In this document: positions 1 to 11,216 of the stretch, piece after piece
Position numbering within the stretch: the stretch's first letter is position 1
How the letters are laid out: each line of letters starts with the position of its first letter
From: Dyella terrae
GTDB lineage: Bacteria; Pseudomonadota; Gammaproteobacteria; Xanthomonadales; Rhodanobacteraceae
Direction: 5' to 3'
NCBI RefSeq assembly: GCF_004322705.1
Contig: NZ_SIZZ01000001.1
Location: 1,116,001-1,180,000 of the forward strand
DNA length: 64,000 bases
The notes under the pieces: model-generated
What the model was told of the DNA's origin: nothing
Seen by the model: the letters and a program-made list of their open reading frames with translations, nothing else
Databases searched by the model: none
Program-made: the position numbers and the translations under genes

Positions 1-2673
<2,673 letters not shown>

Positions 2674-2682
2674 GGCTCAACG

Positions 2683-2713
2683 AAGAACGCCGCCCGAGGG
2701 CGGCGTTCTTCTA
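2683..2713 (+). terminator. Rho-independent terminator of acnA
   Basis: Perfect 13-bp inverted repeat, AAGAACGCCGCCC (2683-2695) and GGGCGGCGTTCTT (2698-2710), with a tight GA/CGAG loop, starting 9 bases after the acnA stop. The A-rich left arm and T-rich right arm mean it can work on both strands, so it may also end transcription of the convergent lipoprotein gene. Confidence 0.85.
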
Positions 2714-2729
2714 TGGACGATGCGAGCGG

Positions 2730-3182
2730 CTAGCCATCGCCAAGACGTTCCCACGTCGCGGAGAAGCACTTCCATTCTTTGCCGTCTTTCCGCCACGCCG
2801 TCTCCACTTTGTACATGCCGATGCTCGACGGCAGCAGCTTGCCGCCGCTTCCGAGCGTGACGGTGAAACGCGCCACGTACCGATCGCCCCGGGGCTCCAC
2901 CTCGACCGGCCCCATCAGCACATGCAGCGTCTCCCCGCGAAGCTTCGCCAGGCGGAGCATGTTGGCGAAGTCCTTGGGGACCAGCTCGCCACCATTGCCA
3001 TCGAAATCGTCGGTGAGATGCGCGAGCGTGCCGGAAGCGTCAACCGCGCCCGCCGCTTTGGCCGATTCGGCGATCGCTTCGCGGATGCGGGTTTCGTCAG
3101 GCGTGCCGCGACAGGCGGCGAGCGCCGTCAGGGCCAGCGAAACAAACAGAAGGCGATGAAGCACTTGCGTCCATCGGGGCAT
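2730..3182 (-). CDS. Small putative lipoprotein
   Basis: 150-residue protein of unknown function. The N-terminus MPRWTQVLHRLLFVSLALTA is a signal peptide ending in a lipobox-like LAAC, so the mature protein is probably lipid-anchored. The body resembles a small NTF2-like/cystatin-like alpha+beta fold by eye (helix, then strands such as YVARFTVTLGSGG and YKVETAWRKDGKEWKC), but this is only a guess. I chose the ATG at 3182 because GAGGAAA lies about 6 bases upstream and the signal peptide starts there; an ATG at 3236 would add 18 residues before the signal. Convergent with acnA. Confidence 0.7.
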   Translation of the reverse strand: MPRWTQVLHRLLFVSLALTALAACRGTPDETRIREAIAESAKAAGAVDASGTLAHLTDDFDGNGGELVPKDFANMLRLAKLRGETLHVLMGPVEVEPRGDRYVARFTVTLGSGGKLLPSSIGMYKVETAWRKDGKEWKCFSATWERLGDG

Positions 3183-3308
3183 GGAAATTTCCTCGTTGCA
3201 GCGCGGCTTGCCGCTATACGCGGGCGTATGCTCCAATGCCGTGACAACATCATGCCATGCGCGTCACAGGGCGCGCCCGGCAGTCGAAACAGGAGCTAAG
3301 GATCCAAC

Positions 3309-4991
3309 ATGAGCAATGAGCGTCCGTGGCTGGCCCACTACCCGGCAGGCGTACCCGCGCAGATCGACATCAACGCCTACGCCTCGGTTGCCGCGGTGCT
3401 GGATGAAGCCTTTGAGCGCTTCAGCGGTCGCCCTGCTTTCTCCAATTTCGGCACGGCGCTGACCTACGCCGAGATCGATGCCGCCAGTCGTCAGTTCGCC
3501 GGCTACCTCACCGGCGTCCTCAAGCTCGCCAAGGGCGATCGCGTCGCGATCATGATGCCCAACGTCCTGCAGTATCCGATCGCCCTGTTCGGCGCGCTGC
3601 GCGCTGGCCTCGTGGTGGTCAATACCAACCCGATGTACACCGCGCGCGAGCTTAAGCACCAGCTTGAAGACTCCGGCGCCAAGGCCATCGTGGTGCTCGA
3701 CAACTTCGCCGCCACGCTGCAGGAAGTCGTCGCGGAGACGAAGGTCAAGCACATCGTCACCACCGGCATCGGCGACCTGCTCGGCTTCCCGAAGAGCCTG
3801 GTCTACAACTTTGTTGTCAAGCATGTGCAGAAGATGGTGCCGGCGTACTCGCTGCCGCAGGCCGTGCGCTTCCGTGATGCGCTCAGCCAGGGGGCATCGC
3901 ACGCGCTGCCATCGGTCGAGCTGACCCACGACGACATCGCCTTCCTGCAGTACACCGGCGGCACCACCGGCGTCGCCAAGGGCGCGATGCTCACGCACGG
4001 CAACATGATCGCCAACATGCTGCAGGCCAGTGCCTGGATCGGCGCCAGCGCCAAGCCGGGTGAAGAAGTGATCATCACGGCCCTGCCGCTGTATCACATC
4101 TTCTCGCTGACGGCGAACGGCCTGGTCTTCATGCGCCTCGGTGGCCTGAACTGGCTCATCACCAACCCGCGCGACATGCCGAAGTTCGTCAAGGAGTTGA
4201 AGCAGTCCGGCTTCACCGCCATGACCGGCGTGAACACACTCTTCAATGGCCTGCTCAATACGCCCGGCTTTGCCGAGGTCGATTTCTCCAAGGTGCATCT
4301 GACCCTCGGTGGTGGCATGGCCGTGCAGCGCGCCGTGGCCGAACGCTGGAAGAAGGTCACCGGTGTGACGCTCGCCGAGGCTTACGGCCTTACCGAAACC
4401 TCGCCGGCGGTCTGCATCAATCCGCTGGATATCCCCGACTACAACAGCTCCATCGGCCTGCCGATCCCGTCCACCGACGTCGCCATCTGGTCCGAAGAAG
4501 GCCAGCCGCTGCCGATCGGCGAAGTGGGTGAGCTGATGGTGCGCGGCCCGCAGGTCATGAAGGGCTACTGGCAGCGTCCCGATGAAACCGCCAAGGTGCT
4601 CGAGCCCAGCGGCTGGCTGCACACCGGCGATATCGCCCGCATGGACGAGCGCGGCTACGTCTATATCGTCGATCGCAAGAAGGACATGATCCTGGTGTCC
4701 GGCTTCAACGTGTACCCCAATGAAGTCGAAGACATCATCATGCAGCACCCCGGCGTGGCCGAAGTGGCCGCCGTCGGCGTGCAGGATGAGCATTCAGGCG
4801 AAGTCGTGAAGCTCTTCGTGGTCCGCAAGGACCCGTCGCTGACGGTGGAGCAGATCAAGGAATTCGCCCGCGAAAACCTTACCGGCTACAAGCGCCCGAA
4901 GGTGATCGAGTTCCGCGACAGCCTGCCCAAGACGAACGTCGGCAAGATCCTTCGTCGCGAACTGCGCGACGAGAAGAAGGCTAGCGCCTGA
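3309..4991 (+). CDS. fadD: Long-chain-fatty-acid--CoA ligase
   Basis: 560-residue acyl-adenylate-forming enzyme that activates long-chain fatty acids to acyl-CoA for beta-oxidation or lipid synthesis; normally associated with the inner face of the cytoplasmic membrane. ANL-family motifs are in order: P-loop TGGTTGVAKGAML around residues 217-229, YGLTETSP around 358-365, GWLHTGDIA near 435, and the hinge/C-terminal DRKKDMILVSGFNVYPNEVE near 455. The terminal KTNVGKILRREL holds the catalytic lysine. Length equals E. coli FadD (561). The ATG at 3309 is preceded by AGGAGCTAAGG. Monocistronic, with its own terminator. Confidence 0.95.
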   Translation: MSNERPWLAHYPAGVPAQIDINAYASVAAVLDEAFERFSGRPAFSNFGTALTYAEIDAASRQFAGYLTGVLKLAKGDRVAIMMPNVLQYPIALFGALRAGLVVVNTNPMYTARELKHQLEDSGAKAIVVLDNFAATLQEVVAETKVKHIVTTGIGDLLGFPKSLVYNFVVKHVQKMVPAYSLPQAVRFRDALSQGASHALPSVELTHDDIAFLQYTGGTTGVAKGAMLTHGNMIANMLQASAWIGASAKPGEEVIITALPLYHIFSLTANGLVFMRLGGLNWLITNPRDMPKFVKELKQSGFTAMTGVNTLFNGLLNTPGFAEVDFSKVHLTLGGGMAVQRAVAERWKKVTGVTLAEAYGLTETSPAVCINPLDIPDYNSSIGLPIPSTDVAIWSEEGQPLPIGEVGELMVRGPQVMKGYWQRPDETAKVLEPSGWLHTGDIARMDERGYVYIVDRKKDMILVSGFNVYPNEVEDIIMQHPGVAEVAAVGVQDEHSGEVVKLFVVRKDPSLTVEQIKEFARENLTGYKRPKVIEFRDSLPKTNVGKILRRELRDEKKASA

Positions 4992-4993
4992 GT

Positions 4994-5023
4994 AAAAAAA
5001 GCGCCCTTCGGGGCGCTTTTTTT
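4994..5023 (+). terminator. Rho-independent terminator of fadD
   Basis: Stem GCGCCC-TTCG-GGGCGC with a stable UUCG tetraloop, flanked by seven A and seven T, directly after the fadD stop. The symmetric A/T tracts allow function in both directions, serving the convergent pilZ gene as well. Confidence 0.93.
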
Positions 5024-5026
5024 GTG

Positions 5027-5088
5027 AACCGTAAACGGTAAACAGTAAGAGCAGAGCTTTTACCGTTTACTGTTGACCGTTTACCGTT
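5027..5088. repeat. Short inverted array of 7-bp repeats
   Basis: The left arm (5027-5048) is made of GTAAACG/GTAAACA-type heptamers and the right arm (5060-5088) of the complementary CCGTTTA/CTGTTTA-type units, with about 11 bases between them, so the element can fold into a long imperfect hairpin. It lies between the fadD terminator and the end of the convergent pilZ gene. It resembles the ends of the large heptamer array at 19437-19862. Confidence 0.75.
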
Positions 5089-5094
5089 CCTCCC

Positions 5095-5466
5095 TTAGTC
5101 GTCCCGCCACATCTCCAGGATGTCGGCGTAGCCCCCGAGCAGGTTCCACAACGGCACCTGCTTGTCTTCGGGGATCCGGGTATAGGCCAGCCCGATATGG
5201 CGATCGGAGACGCGGGCCACCTGTGCTTCCAGATGGATATGGAGGTCGTGGCCGAAAATGATGTCCAGCACCCAGCTCTGTCCCACTTCGCCTTGCCAGC
5301 CCAAGGGGCGGCGCAGAAGTGCACCGGTGGCGGAGATATCGACCAGCTCTGTGGGCTGTGACTGACTGCCACGGCTCATGAGCACAGTGGTCTCGATGCG
5401 CATGCGCGCGGGGCGCAGGTGCTCCGGTTCTTGACCACTGCTGGTCTTGCCATCGGTTTTGGTCAT
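5095..5466 (-). CDS. PilZ-domain protein
   Basis: 123-residue single PilZ-like domain, the family that binds the second messenger c-di-GMP. The DISATG stretch matches the D/NxSxxG half of the c-di-GMP motif; the Arg-rich LRPARMR just upstream stands where RxxxR is expected but does not match it exactly, so ligand binding is uncertain. The later strands HIHLEAQVARVSDRHIGLAY fit a PilZ barrel. The ATG at 5466 is chosen because GGGAGGAAC precedes it by a few bases; an in-frame ATG at 5544 would overlap dinB and lacks that signal. It lies 74 bases downstream of dinB on the same strand, which may be read-through rather than functional linkage. Confidence 0.8.
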   Translation of the reverse strand: MTKTDGKTSSGQEPEHLRPARMRIETTVLMSRGSQSQPTELVDISATGALLRRPLGWQGEVGQSWVLDIIFGHDLHIHLEAQVARVSDRHIGLAYTRIPEDKQVPLWNLLGGYADILEMWRDD

Positions 5467-5540
5467 GCTGTTCCTCCCGTCGCAACGCCTTCCCGCGATG
5501 CTTTTCGTACCCCCGCCCACCATGCCAGATGGGTCGGGTC

Positions 5541-6725
5541 TCATTCCGGCTCGCGGGTGCGAAGACTCCCCGCGCGAACCAGGCTGCCGTTGCCAAAGCG
5601 CAGATTGATCCGGTCCTGCACCTGATCGGTCGCCGCTCCCCTGGCGCCTTCGACGAACATGTCCTCCTGTGGCAGCCGATCAAACCCCGAGAGACTGACA
5701 CCGAGCAGGCGCAGGCGCGGCTTGGGCTGCGTCTGCCACCAAGCACCAAGCAAGCGTCGTGCCACCTCGAAAATCTCGCTGGCCGATGCGCTTGGCGCAG
5801 CCAGCGAGGCCTGCCGCGTGTACGTCGTGAAGGGCGGTTCGCGTAGCTTCACTGTCACGGTGGCGCCGCGCAAGTTGCGGGCTCGTACGCGCGCCGCAAC
5901 GCGCTCGCATTGCTTGAGCAGCCACGCTTCGGCAAGGTTGCGGTCGGCCACATCGGTGTCAAACGTGTGCTCCGAACCGATGGACTGCTCGGCCCGCTCC
6001 GACTCCACGGCACGGCTGTCTTCGCCTCGCGCCAGCGCCTGCAATACCGGCGCCTGACGTCCCAGCGCACGGGTCAGACGCGAAGGGTCACATGCTGCCA
6101 ATTCGCCGATCGTATGGATGCCGATGCGATGCAGGGTCTGCTCGGTGACCTTGCCCACAGTCCACAGGCGCCCCACCGGCAGCGGCGCCAGTTTCGTACG
6201 CGCCTCGCCTCCGCGGATGCGCAGGAAACCGTCGGGCTTCGACATTTCACTGGCCAGTTTGGCCACCAGCTTGTTCGGTCCCATGCCGACGGACGCCACC
6301 AGCCCGGTGCGCTCAAGAATGGACCGCTTGATCCGCCGTCCGATCGACTCAACGGTCCCAAGCAGCTTGAGACTGGCGGTGACGTCCAGGAACGCTTCGT
6401 CCAGGGACAAGCCCTCGACCTGGGGCGTCACCTCATGGAACACCTCGAATACGATGGCCGACGCCTCGCTGTAGCGCTCAATCCGGGGCACCAGGTAGAC
6501 CCCGTCCGGGCACAGCCGCCGGGCTTGCGCTGTCGGCATGGCCGAGCGGACACCGTACGGTCGGGCCTCGTAGCTGCAGGTCGAGACCACCCCGCGCGGC
6601 CCGAGGCCGCCCACGATCACCGGCCTCCCCCGCAGCTCCGGGCGATCAAGCTGCTCCACTGACGCGTAGAACGCGTCCATGTCGACGTGGATGATCGATC
6701 GTTCAGAGGCTGCCATCGGAGACAT
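5541..6725 (-). CDS. dinB: DNA polymerase IV
   Basis: 394-residue Y-family translesion polymerase that extends mismatched or damaged templates during stress. Seen: the N-terminal catalytic motif HVDMDAFYASVE (first metal aspartate), SYEARPYGVRSAMP, and the second acidic motif LSLDEAFLDV in the palm. Then come the helix-hairpin-helix segment (VGKVTEQTLHRIGIHTIGEL) and the little-finger domain with RARNLRGATVTVKLR. A beta-clamp-binding peptide is not obvious: the C-terminus ends in RAGSLRTREPE. No LexA box was evident upstream. Start as given; an ATG three codons in (MAASERS) is also possible. Confidence 0.95.
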   Translation of the reverse strand: MSPMAASERSIIHVDMDAFYASVEQLDRPELRGRPVIVGGLGPRGVVSTCSYEARPYGVRSAMPTAQARRLCPDGVYLVPRIERYSEASAIVFEVFHEVTPQVEGLSLDEAFLDVTASLKLLGTVESIGRRIKRSILERTGLVASVGMGPNKLVAKLASEMSKPDGFLRIRGGEARTKLAPLPVGRLWTVGKVTEQTLHRIGIHTIGELAACDPSRLTRALGRQAPVLQALARGEDSRAVESERAEQSIGSEHTFDTDVADRNLAEAWLLKQCERVAARVRARNLRGATVTVKLREPPFTTYTRQASLAAPSASASEIFEVARRLLGAWWQTQPKPRLRLLGVSLSGFDRLPQEDMFVEGARGAATDQVQDRINLRFGNGSLVRAGSLRTREPE

Positions 6726-7197
6726 TTTGCCTAGGCCTTACGCCGCTGTGTACTGGAAGCGTTCATGCCCACACACTGGACTTAAGCCCATGTAGCCGTT
6801 AATCTTGGAATCGCGTGGGTCAGAGGGTGCACACGCGTCGGTTTAGCCCCGGCGCCTTGAGCACCCGCCCGATGCACTCAGCAGACCTCTTGTATCGTCC
6901 GTGACGCAGCTATCACGCGCCTCGGCTTGCGCCCTGCCCGCAGTTTCGGCAACGACGCACAAAGGTCCCTCTCGGCCAGCATGACCTGAAATCGCCGCAG
7001 CGCGTTTTCATCATGGCGTTCCGTGACGTTGGCGCAATCGGCGCAACGGCTGGGCATCGCGCAAGTAGCTATACGGGTGTCGCCTGACGGCCCTCACCTG
7101 AGCGGGGACATTCCTGAGCGAATGCCGGTGGAACGAAACGTTCCGAACGTGTTGAACGCACAGCAAGCCGACTTTGAGCGGCCCAACGACATTATTG
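6726..7197. other. Non-coding stretch between dinB and scpA
   Basis: About 470 bases between two divergent genes. Short open frames on both strands lack ribosome binding sites and protein-like composition. It should hold the promoters of dinB (leftward) and of the scpA operon (rightward), but no convincing -35/-10 pair or operator could be picked out by eye. Confidence 0.5.
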
Positions 7198-8103
7198 ATG
7201 AGCACTGAGCCAGTCGAGCCTCAGCCCGTAGCAGCATCGATGGACGCGTTTGCGTCCATTCCGCAACAGCAGGAAATGCCGCTGGCCATCGTGCGCGGCG
7301 AACCGCTGCTGCAGATGCCGCAAGACCTGTATATCCCCCCGGATGCCCTCGAGGTCATCCTGGAGGCGTTTGAAGGTCCCCTGGATCTGCTGCTCTACCT
7401 GATCCGTCGACAGAACCTCGACATCCTCGATATTCCGATCGCCGAGATCACCCGGCAGTACATGGAATACATCGACATGATGCGCGACGTCATGCGACTG
7501 GAACTGGCGGCTGAGTATTTGCTCATGGCCGCGATCCTGGCCGAGATCAAATCGCGCCTGCTGTTGCCGCGTCCACCCGCGGAAGAAGGGGTGGAAGAAG
7601 ATCCCCGCGCCGAGCTGGTCCGCCGGTTGCAGGAATACGAGCGGTTCAAGAAAGCCGCCGAGGACATCGAAGCCCTGCCCCGCGTCGAGCGCGACACGGT
7701 GCCGGTGCACGCCGATTCGGGTGAGCGCACGGTCATCAAGTTGCCGCCGCCGCTGGACCTCAAGGAGCTGTTGCTCGCGCTCAAGGACGTCATGCACCGG
7801 GCAGAGCTGTTCGGCCACCACGCGATCAAACGTGAGGCCCTCAGCGTCCGCCAGCGCATGGGCGAGTTGCTGGGCAAGCTCAACGACGCCAGTTTCCATC
7901 GCTTCGAGACGCTGTTTGACGTCACCGAAGGCCGCCTTGGCGTCGTGGTCACCTTCCTGGCCATGCTGGAGCTGGCCAAGGAAATGCTGGTGGAAATCGT
8001 GCAGGAAGAATCACTGGGCCCGATCTACGTGAAAGCCAAGGTCACCCAGGCCGACGAGTCCATCGAAGAAGACACGCCCGAACGGGCTTCCGCCGGCGAA
8101 TAA
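7198..8103 (+). CDS. scpA: Segregation and condensation protein A
   Basis: 301-residue kleisin subunit of the SMC-ScpAB condensin, which compacts and resolves newly replicated chromosomes. The kleisin N-terminal signature FEGPLDLLLYLIRRQNLDILDIPI is present around residues 50-75, followed by the helical ITRQYMEYI and the typical RLLLPRP. The C-terminal winged helix runs from about residue 215 to 275. A non-conserved N-terminal extension of about 45 residues precedes the kleisin motif. The ATG at 7198 is taken as start; a TTG at 7174 would add 8 residues, and neither has a strong Shine-Dalgarno. First gene of scpA-scpB-rluB. Confidence 0.94.
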   Translation: MSTEPVEPQPVAASMDAFASIPQQQEMPLAIVRGEPLLQMPQDLYIPPDALEVILEAFEGPLDLLLYLIRRQNLDILDIPIAEITRQYMEYIDMMRDVMRLELAAEYLLMAAILAEIKSRLLLPRPPAEEGVEEDPRAELVRRLQEYERFKKAAEDIEALPRVERDTVPVHADSGERTVIKLPPPLDLKELLLALKDVMHRAELFGHHAIKREALSVRQRMGELLGKLNDASFHRFETLFDVTEGRLGVVVTFLAMLELAKEMLVEIVQEESLGPIYVKAKVTQADESIEEDTPERASAGE

Positions 8104-8139
8104 GCCGGCTCTCCACCAGGCAACCGCATCCGATCAGCC

Positions 8140-9132
8140 ATGCAGATCGAGCTACTGAAGAACATCATCGAGGCAGCCCTGCTTGCCGCCAGCCAGCCCA
8201 TGACGGTGCAGCAGCTGGGCGATCTTTTCGTCGAAGAAGACGAAGTCGACCGCGAGCAGATCGCCAAGGCGCTCGAAGCGCTGGCCGCGGATTGCACCGG
8301 TCGCGGCGTCGAGCTGCGGGAGGTCGCCTCGGGTTTCCGCTACCAGGTGCGCTTCGACGTCCATCCGTGGATTTCGCGCATGTGGACGGAAAAGCCCAGC
8401 CGCTACTCGCGCGCTCTGCTGGAAACCCTGTCGCTGATCGCTTACCGCCAACCGATCACCCGACCTGAAATCGAACAGATTCGTGGCGTGGTGGTGTCGT
8501 CCAACATCATCAAGACCCTGGAAGAGCGCGAGTGGATCCGCGTGGTGGGCTACCGCGACGTGCCGGGCAAGCCCGCCCTTTTTGGCACCACGCGCGCCTT
8601 CCTCGACTACTTCAACCTGAAGTCGCTGGACGAGCTGCCGCCGCTGGCCGAAATCCGCGACATGGAAGATCCGCAGATGCGCTTTGCGGATGAAAGCGTC
8701 CCGCCCAAGGCGAAGGATCTTCCGATCGATCCGGATGGCGATGCCGAAGCAGAAGCCGAAGCGCTGGCCCGTGCGGCAGCCGAGGCGGAAGCCGGGGAAA
8801 CATCGGAAGCCGGCGAAGCCAGCATCACGCACACCGAATCCGGCGAAGACGCAGCCATGACGCCCGATGACGAATCATCGGACAACACCACGGAAGAAGA
8901 AGACTCCGAATTCCACGTTGGCGGCATCGCCGTCGCCGACGCCGAGGTCGACGAAGCCCCCCATTCCGTCGAACCCATCGAAGAACCCGAGCTGGCCAGT
9001 GATGCCAGCGAATCGACCGAACCCGGCGACGCACTCGCCGAGAATCAAACCATCACTGCCGCCGAGGCAGAGACCGCCGCGGACGCCGACGAAGGCGACG
9101 CGACAGAAGACACTGAGGAGTACCGCGCATGA
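8140..9132 (+). CDS. scpB: Segregation and condensation protein B, acidic tail
   Basis: 330-residue partner of ScpA, with two winged-helix domains in the first 185 residues (motifs LLETLSLIAYRQPITRPEIE and GRDVPGKPALFGTTRAFLDYF-like segments). From about residue 190 to the end the protein is a low-complexity acidic tail rich in Glu, Asp and Ala, which roughly doubles the size of a standard ScpB. The tail is likely disordered. Stop and the rluB start overlap as ATGA (9129-9132), so translation is coupled. Confidence 0.93.
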   Translation: MQIELLKNIIEAALLAASQPMTVQQLGDLFVEEDEVDREQIAKALEALAADCTGRGVELREVASGFRYQVRFDVHPWISRMWTEKPSRYSRALLETLSLIAYRQPITRPEIEQIRGVVVSSNIIKTLEEREWIRVVGYRDVPGKPALFGTTRAFLDYFNLKSLDELPPLAEIRDMEDPQMRFADESVPPKAKDLPIDPDGDAEAEAEALARAAAEAEAGETSEAGEASITHTESGEDAAMTPDDESSDNTTEEEDSEFHVGGIAVADAEVDEAPHSVEPIEEPELASDASESTEPGDALAENQTITAAEAETAADADEGDATEDTEEYRA

Positions 9133-10781
9133 ATGCGCCACAGAAATCCGTTTTGACCCTTAAGCGCGAAGCGCGCACCGAAACCGCCGCCCCCGCCCTG
9201 GAAGAGCGCCTGCACAAGGTGCTTGCCAATGCCGGCCTCGGCTCGCGTCGCATGCTCGAACAGCGCATCCAGAATGGCGAAGTCGAAGTCAACGGCACGC
9301 CCGCCACCATCGGCGCCAGCGTCCATGCCGGCGACCGCGTGGTCATCGACAGCAAGCAGTTCGTCGTCGCCACCGATAACCGCGACGAAACCGAAGTGCT
9401 GGTCTACCACAAGCCCGAAGGCGTGGTGACCACCCGCGAAGATCCCGAAGGCCGTCCCACGGTGTTTGAACAGCTACCGCGACTGAAGGGCGCGCGCTGG
9501 GTCGCCGTCGGTCGCCTGGACATCAACACCACCGGCCTGCTCCTGCTCACCACCGATGGCGAACTCGCCAACGCGCTGATGCATCCGAAGAGCGGCCTCG
9601 AACGTGAATACCTTTGCCGCGTCCACGGTGAAGTGCCCGACGAGATGATCGAAAAGCTCAAGGCGGGCGTGGAGCTGGAAGACGGCCCCGCCCGCTTCGA
9701 CGAAATCGGCATCATCAGCCGCGGCGGCAGCCACAGCTGGTTCCGCGTCGTCATCCGCGAAGGTCGCAACCGCGAAGTCCGTCGTTTGTGGGACTCGCAG
9801 GGTTTCCTGGTCAGCCGCCTCAAGCGCATCCGCTACGGCAGCGTGGAACTCCCGCGCATGCTCCGTCGCGGCGACTGCGAAGCGCTGGGCGAAGAAGCCG
9901 TCAAGCAGTTGCGCCAGACCAGCGGCCTGGGCGCACCCCAGCCGGTGCTGACGCTGAGCCCGGTGCTGCATCAGCGCCGCGCCAACCGCAACGTCACCGA
10001 GTACCGCCCCGAGCGCGGCGCCGGTGCCAACTGGAGCGGTTCGTACCACGACGAAGCCCGCGAAATTCGCGCCTTCGATCGTATTCGCGAAGAACCCGCG
10101 CGCGGCAAGCAGCAGCGCCGCAAGCCGGGCAAGGAAGTGAACGGTAACGTCGCACGCCCCGAGCGCGCGGGCGGAGCAGGCGGCCCCGGTCGTGGTCGCA
10201 AGGGTGGTGGCAAGCGCGGCGTGGCGCCGGGTCAGGAGCTGCCGTCGGTGCGCACCTGGTTCGCGGGTGAGACGCGCGAAGGCGGTGCCGGCGGCGGTGG
10301 TCGCGGCGGCTTTGGCGGTGGTCAGCGTGATGGCGGTCGTGGTGGTTTCGGCGGCGGCCAGCGTGAAGGCGGTCGTGGCGGCTTCGGCGGCGGCCAGCGC
10401 GAAGGTAATCGCGGCGGCTTCGGTGGCGGTCAGCGCGAAGGCGGCCGTGGTGGTTTCGGCGGCGGTCAGCAGCGCGATGGCAACCGCGGCGGCTTCGGCG
10501 GCGGTCAGGCCCGCGATGGCAATCGTGCCGGTGGTCGTGGCGGCAAGCCGCAGGGCCAGGGCGGCGGTAGCCCCTACGGCGGCTTCGGCGGCGGCGAAGG
10601 CAATCGTTCGCGTGGCGGCGGTGCCGGCGGCGGCAATCGCAGCGCCGGTGGCCAGGGTGGTCGTCCGCAGCAGCGCGGCGGCAATCGTCCCCAGGGTCAC
10701 GGCGGCGGTCGCCCCCATGGCGGCGGCGGTGGCGGTCGCGGTGGACGCAGCGGCGGCGGCAATCGTGGCGGCAACTTTTAA
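9129..10781 (+). CDS. rluB: 23S rRNA pseudouridine(2605) synthase with RGG-rich tail
   Basis: 550-residue RsuA-family pseudouridine synthase that modifies U2605 of 23S rRNA. Order of domains: N-terminal S4 RNA-binding domain (ERLHKVLANAGLGSRRMLEQ, residues about 25-85), then the catalytic domain with GRLDINTTGLLLLTTDGEL (aspartate nucleophile) and REGRNREVRRLW. After about residue 290 the enzyme fold ends and a 260-residue Gly/Arg/Gln tail follows. This tail contains at least six near-identical copies of RGGFGGGQ(R) between bases about 10300 and 10515, encoded by diverged tandem repeats. The tail resembles RGG/RNA-binding disordered regions; the extension is much larger than in E. coli RluB (291 residues). 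Confidence 0.93.
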   Translation: MNAPQKSVLTLKREARTETAAPALEERLHKVLANAGLGSRRMLEQRIQNGEVEVNGTPATIGASVHAGDRVVIDSKQFVVATDNRDETEVLVYHKPEGVVTTREDPEGRPTVFEQLPRLKGARWVAVGRLDINTTGLLLLTTDGELANALMHPKSGLEREYLCRVHGEVPDEMIEKLKAGVELEDGPARFDEIGIISRGGSHSWFRVVIREGRNREVRRLWDSQGFLVSRLKRIRYGSVELPRMLRRGDCEALGEEAVKQLRQTSGLGAPQPVLTLSPVLHQRRANRNVTEYRPERGAGANWSGSYHDEAREIRAFDRIREEPARGKQQRRKPGKEVNGNVARPERAGGAGGPGRGRKGGGKRGVAPGQELPSVRTWFAGETREGGAGGGGRGGFGGGQRDGGRGGFGGGQREGGRGGFGGGQREGNRGGFGGGQREGGRGGFGGGQQRDGNRGGFGGGQARDGNRAGGRGGKPQGQGGGSPYGGFGGGEGNRSRGGGAGGGNRSAGGQGGRPQQRGGNRPQGHGGGRPHGGGGGGRGGRSGGGNRGGNF

Positions 10782-10793
10782 GTTGCCCCAGCG

Positions 10794-11144
10794 ATGAACC
10801 ACGTTCGGATCTACCACAACGCCCGTTGTTCCAAATCGCGTGCCACGCTGGCGTTGCTGGAAGAACGCGGCTGCGTGTGCGACGTCGTCAATTATCTCGA
10901 AACGCCTCCGAGCATTGAGGAACTCACCCAGCTGCTGACGCAGCTGGGCATGACGCCGCGCGAACTGATCCGCAAAGGTGAGGCCGAGTACGCTGAGCTG
11001 GGTCTCGATGATCCGACGCTCAGCGACACCCTGCTGATCACCGCGATGGCCGAGCACCCGCACCTGATCGAGCGACCCATTGTGGTGTCGAACGGCAAGG
11101 CGGCCATCGGTCGTCCGCCGGAAGCGGTGCTGTCGATTCTTTGA
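10794..11144 (+). CDS. arsC: Arsenate reductase, glutaredoxin-dependent type
   Basis: 116-residue ArsC/Spx/YffB-fold protein. The N-terminal IYHNARCSKSRATLALLEE carries the single redox cysteine (Cys12) in the position used to attack arsenate, and the C-terminal half has the RPIVVSNGKAAIGRPPE segment with the arginines typical of ArsC. It reduces arsenate to arsenite with glutathione/glutaredoxin. No ArsR or arsenite pump is adjacent; the gene sits 12 bases after rluB and ends at its own terminator, so it seems to be carried by the scp-rluB transcript. Confidence 0.88.
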   Translation: MNHVRIYHNARCSKSRATLALLEERGCVCDVVNYLETPPSIEELTQLLTQLGMTPRELIRKGEAEYAELGLDDPTLSDTLLITAMAEHPHLIERPIVVSNGKAAIGRPPEAVLSIL

Positions 11145-11165
11145 TGACGCGCGGGTCGCTGCACG

Positions 11166-11197
11166 AAAAAGGCCGGGCAAATGCCCGGCCTTTTCTT
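11166..11197 (+). terminator. Terminator after arsC
   Basis: Stem GGCCGGGC-AAAT-GCCCGGCC with five A before and TTTTCTTTT after. It ends the scpA-scpB-rluB-arsC transcript and can also act on the opposite strand for the convergent amidase gene. Confidence 0.93.
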
Positions 11198-11216
11198 TTC
11201 CAGCTTCGATAACGCG

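Noticed and set aside
3264-4793. 509-codon minus-strand frame opposite fadD
   Set aside because: Antisense shadow; fadD motifs are complete on the plus strand.
9474-11180. 568-codon minus-strand frame opposite rluB
   Set aside because: Ala/Thr-rich translation arises from the GC-rich repeats of rluB; rluB itself has clear family motifs and a coupled start.
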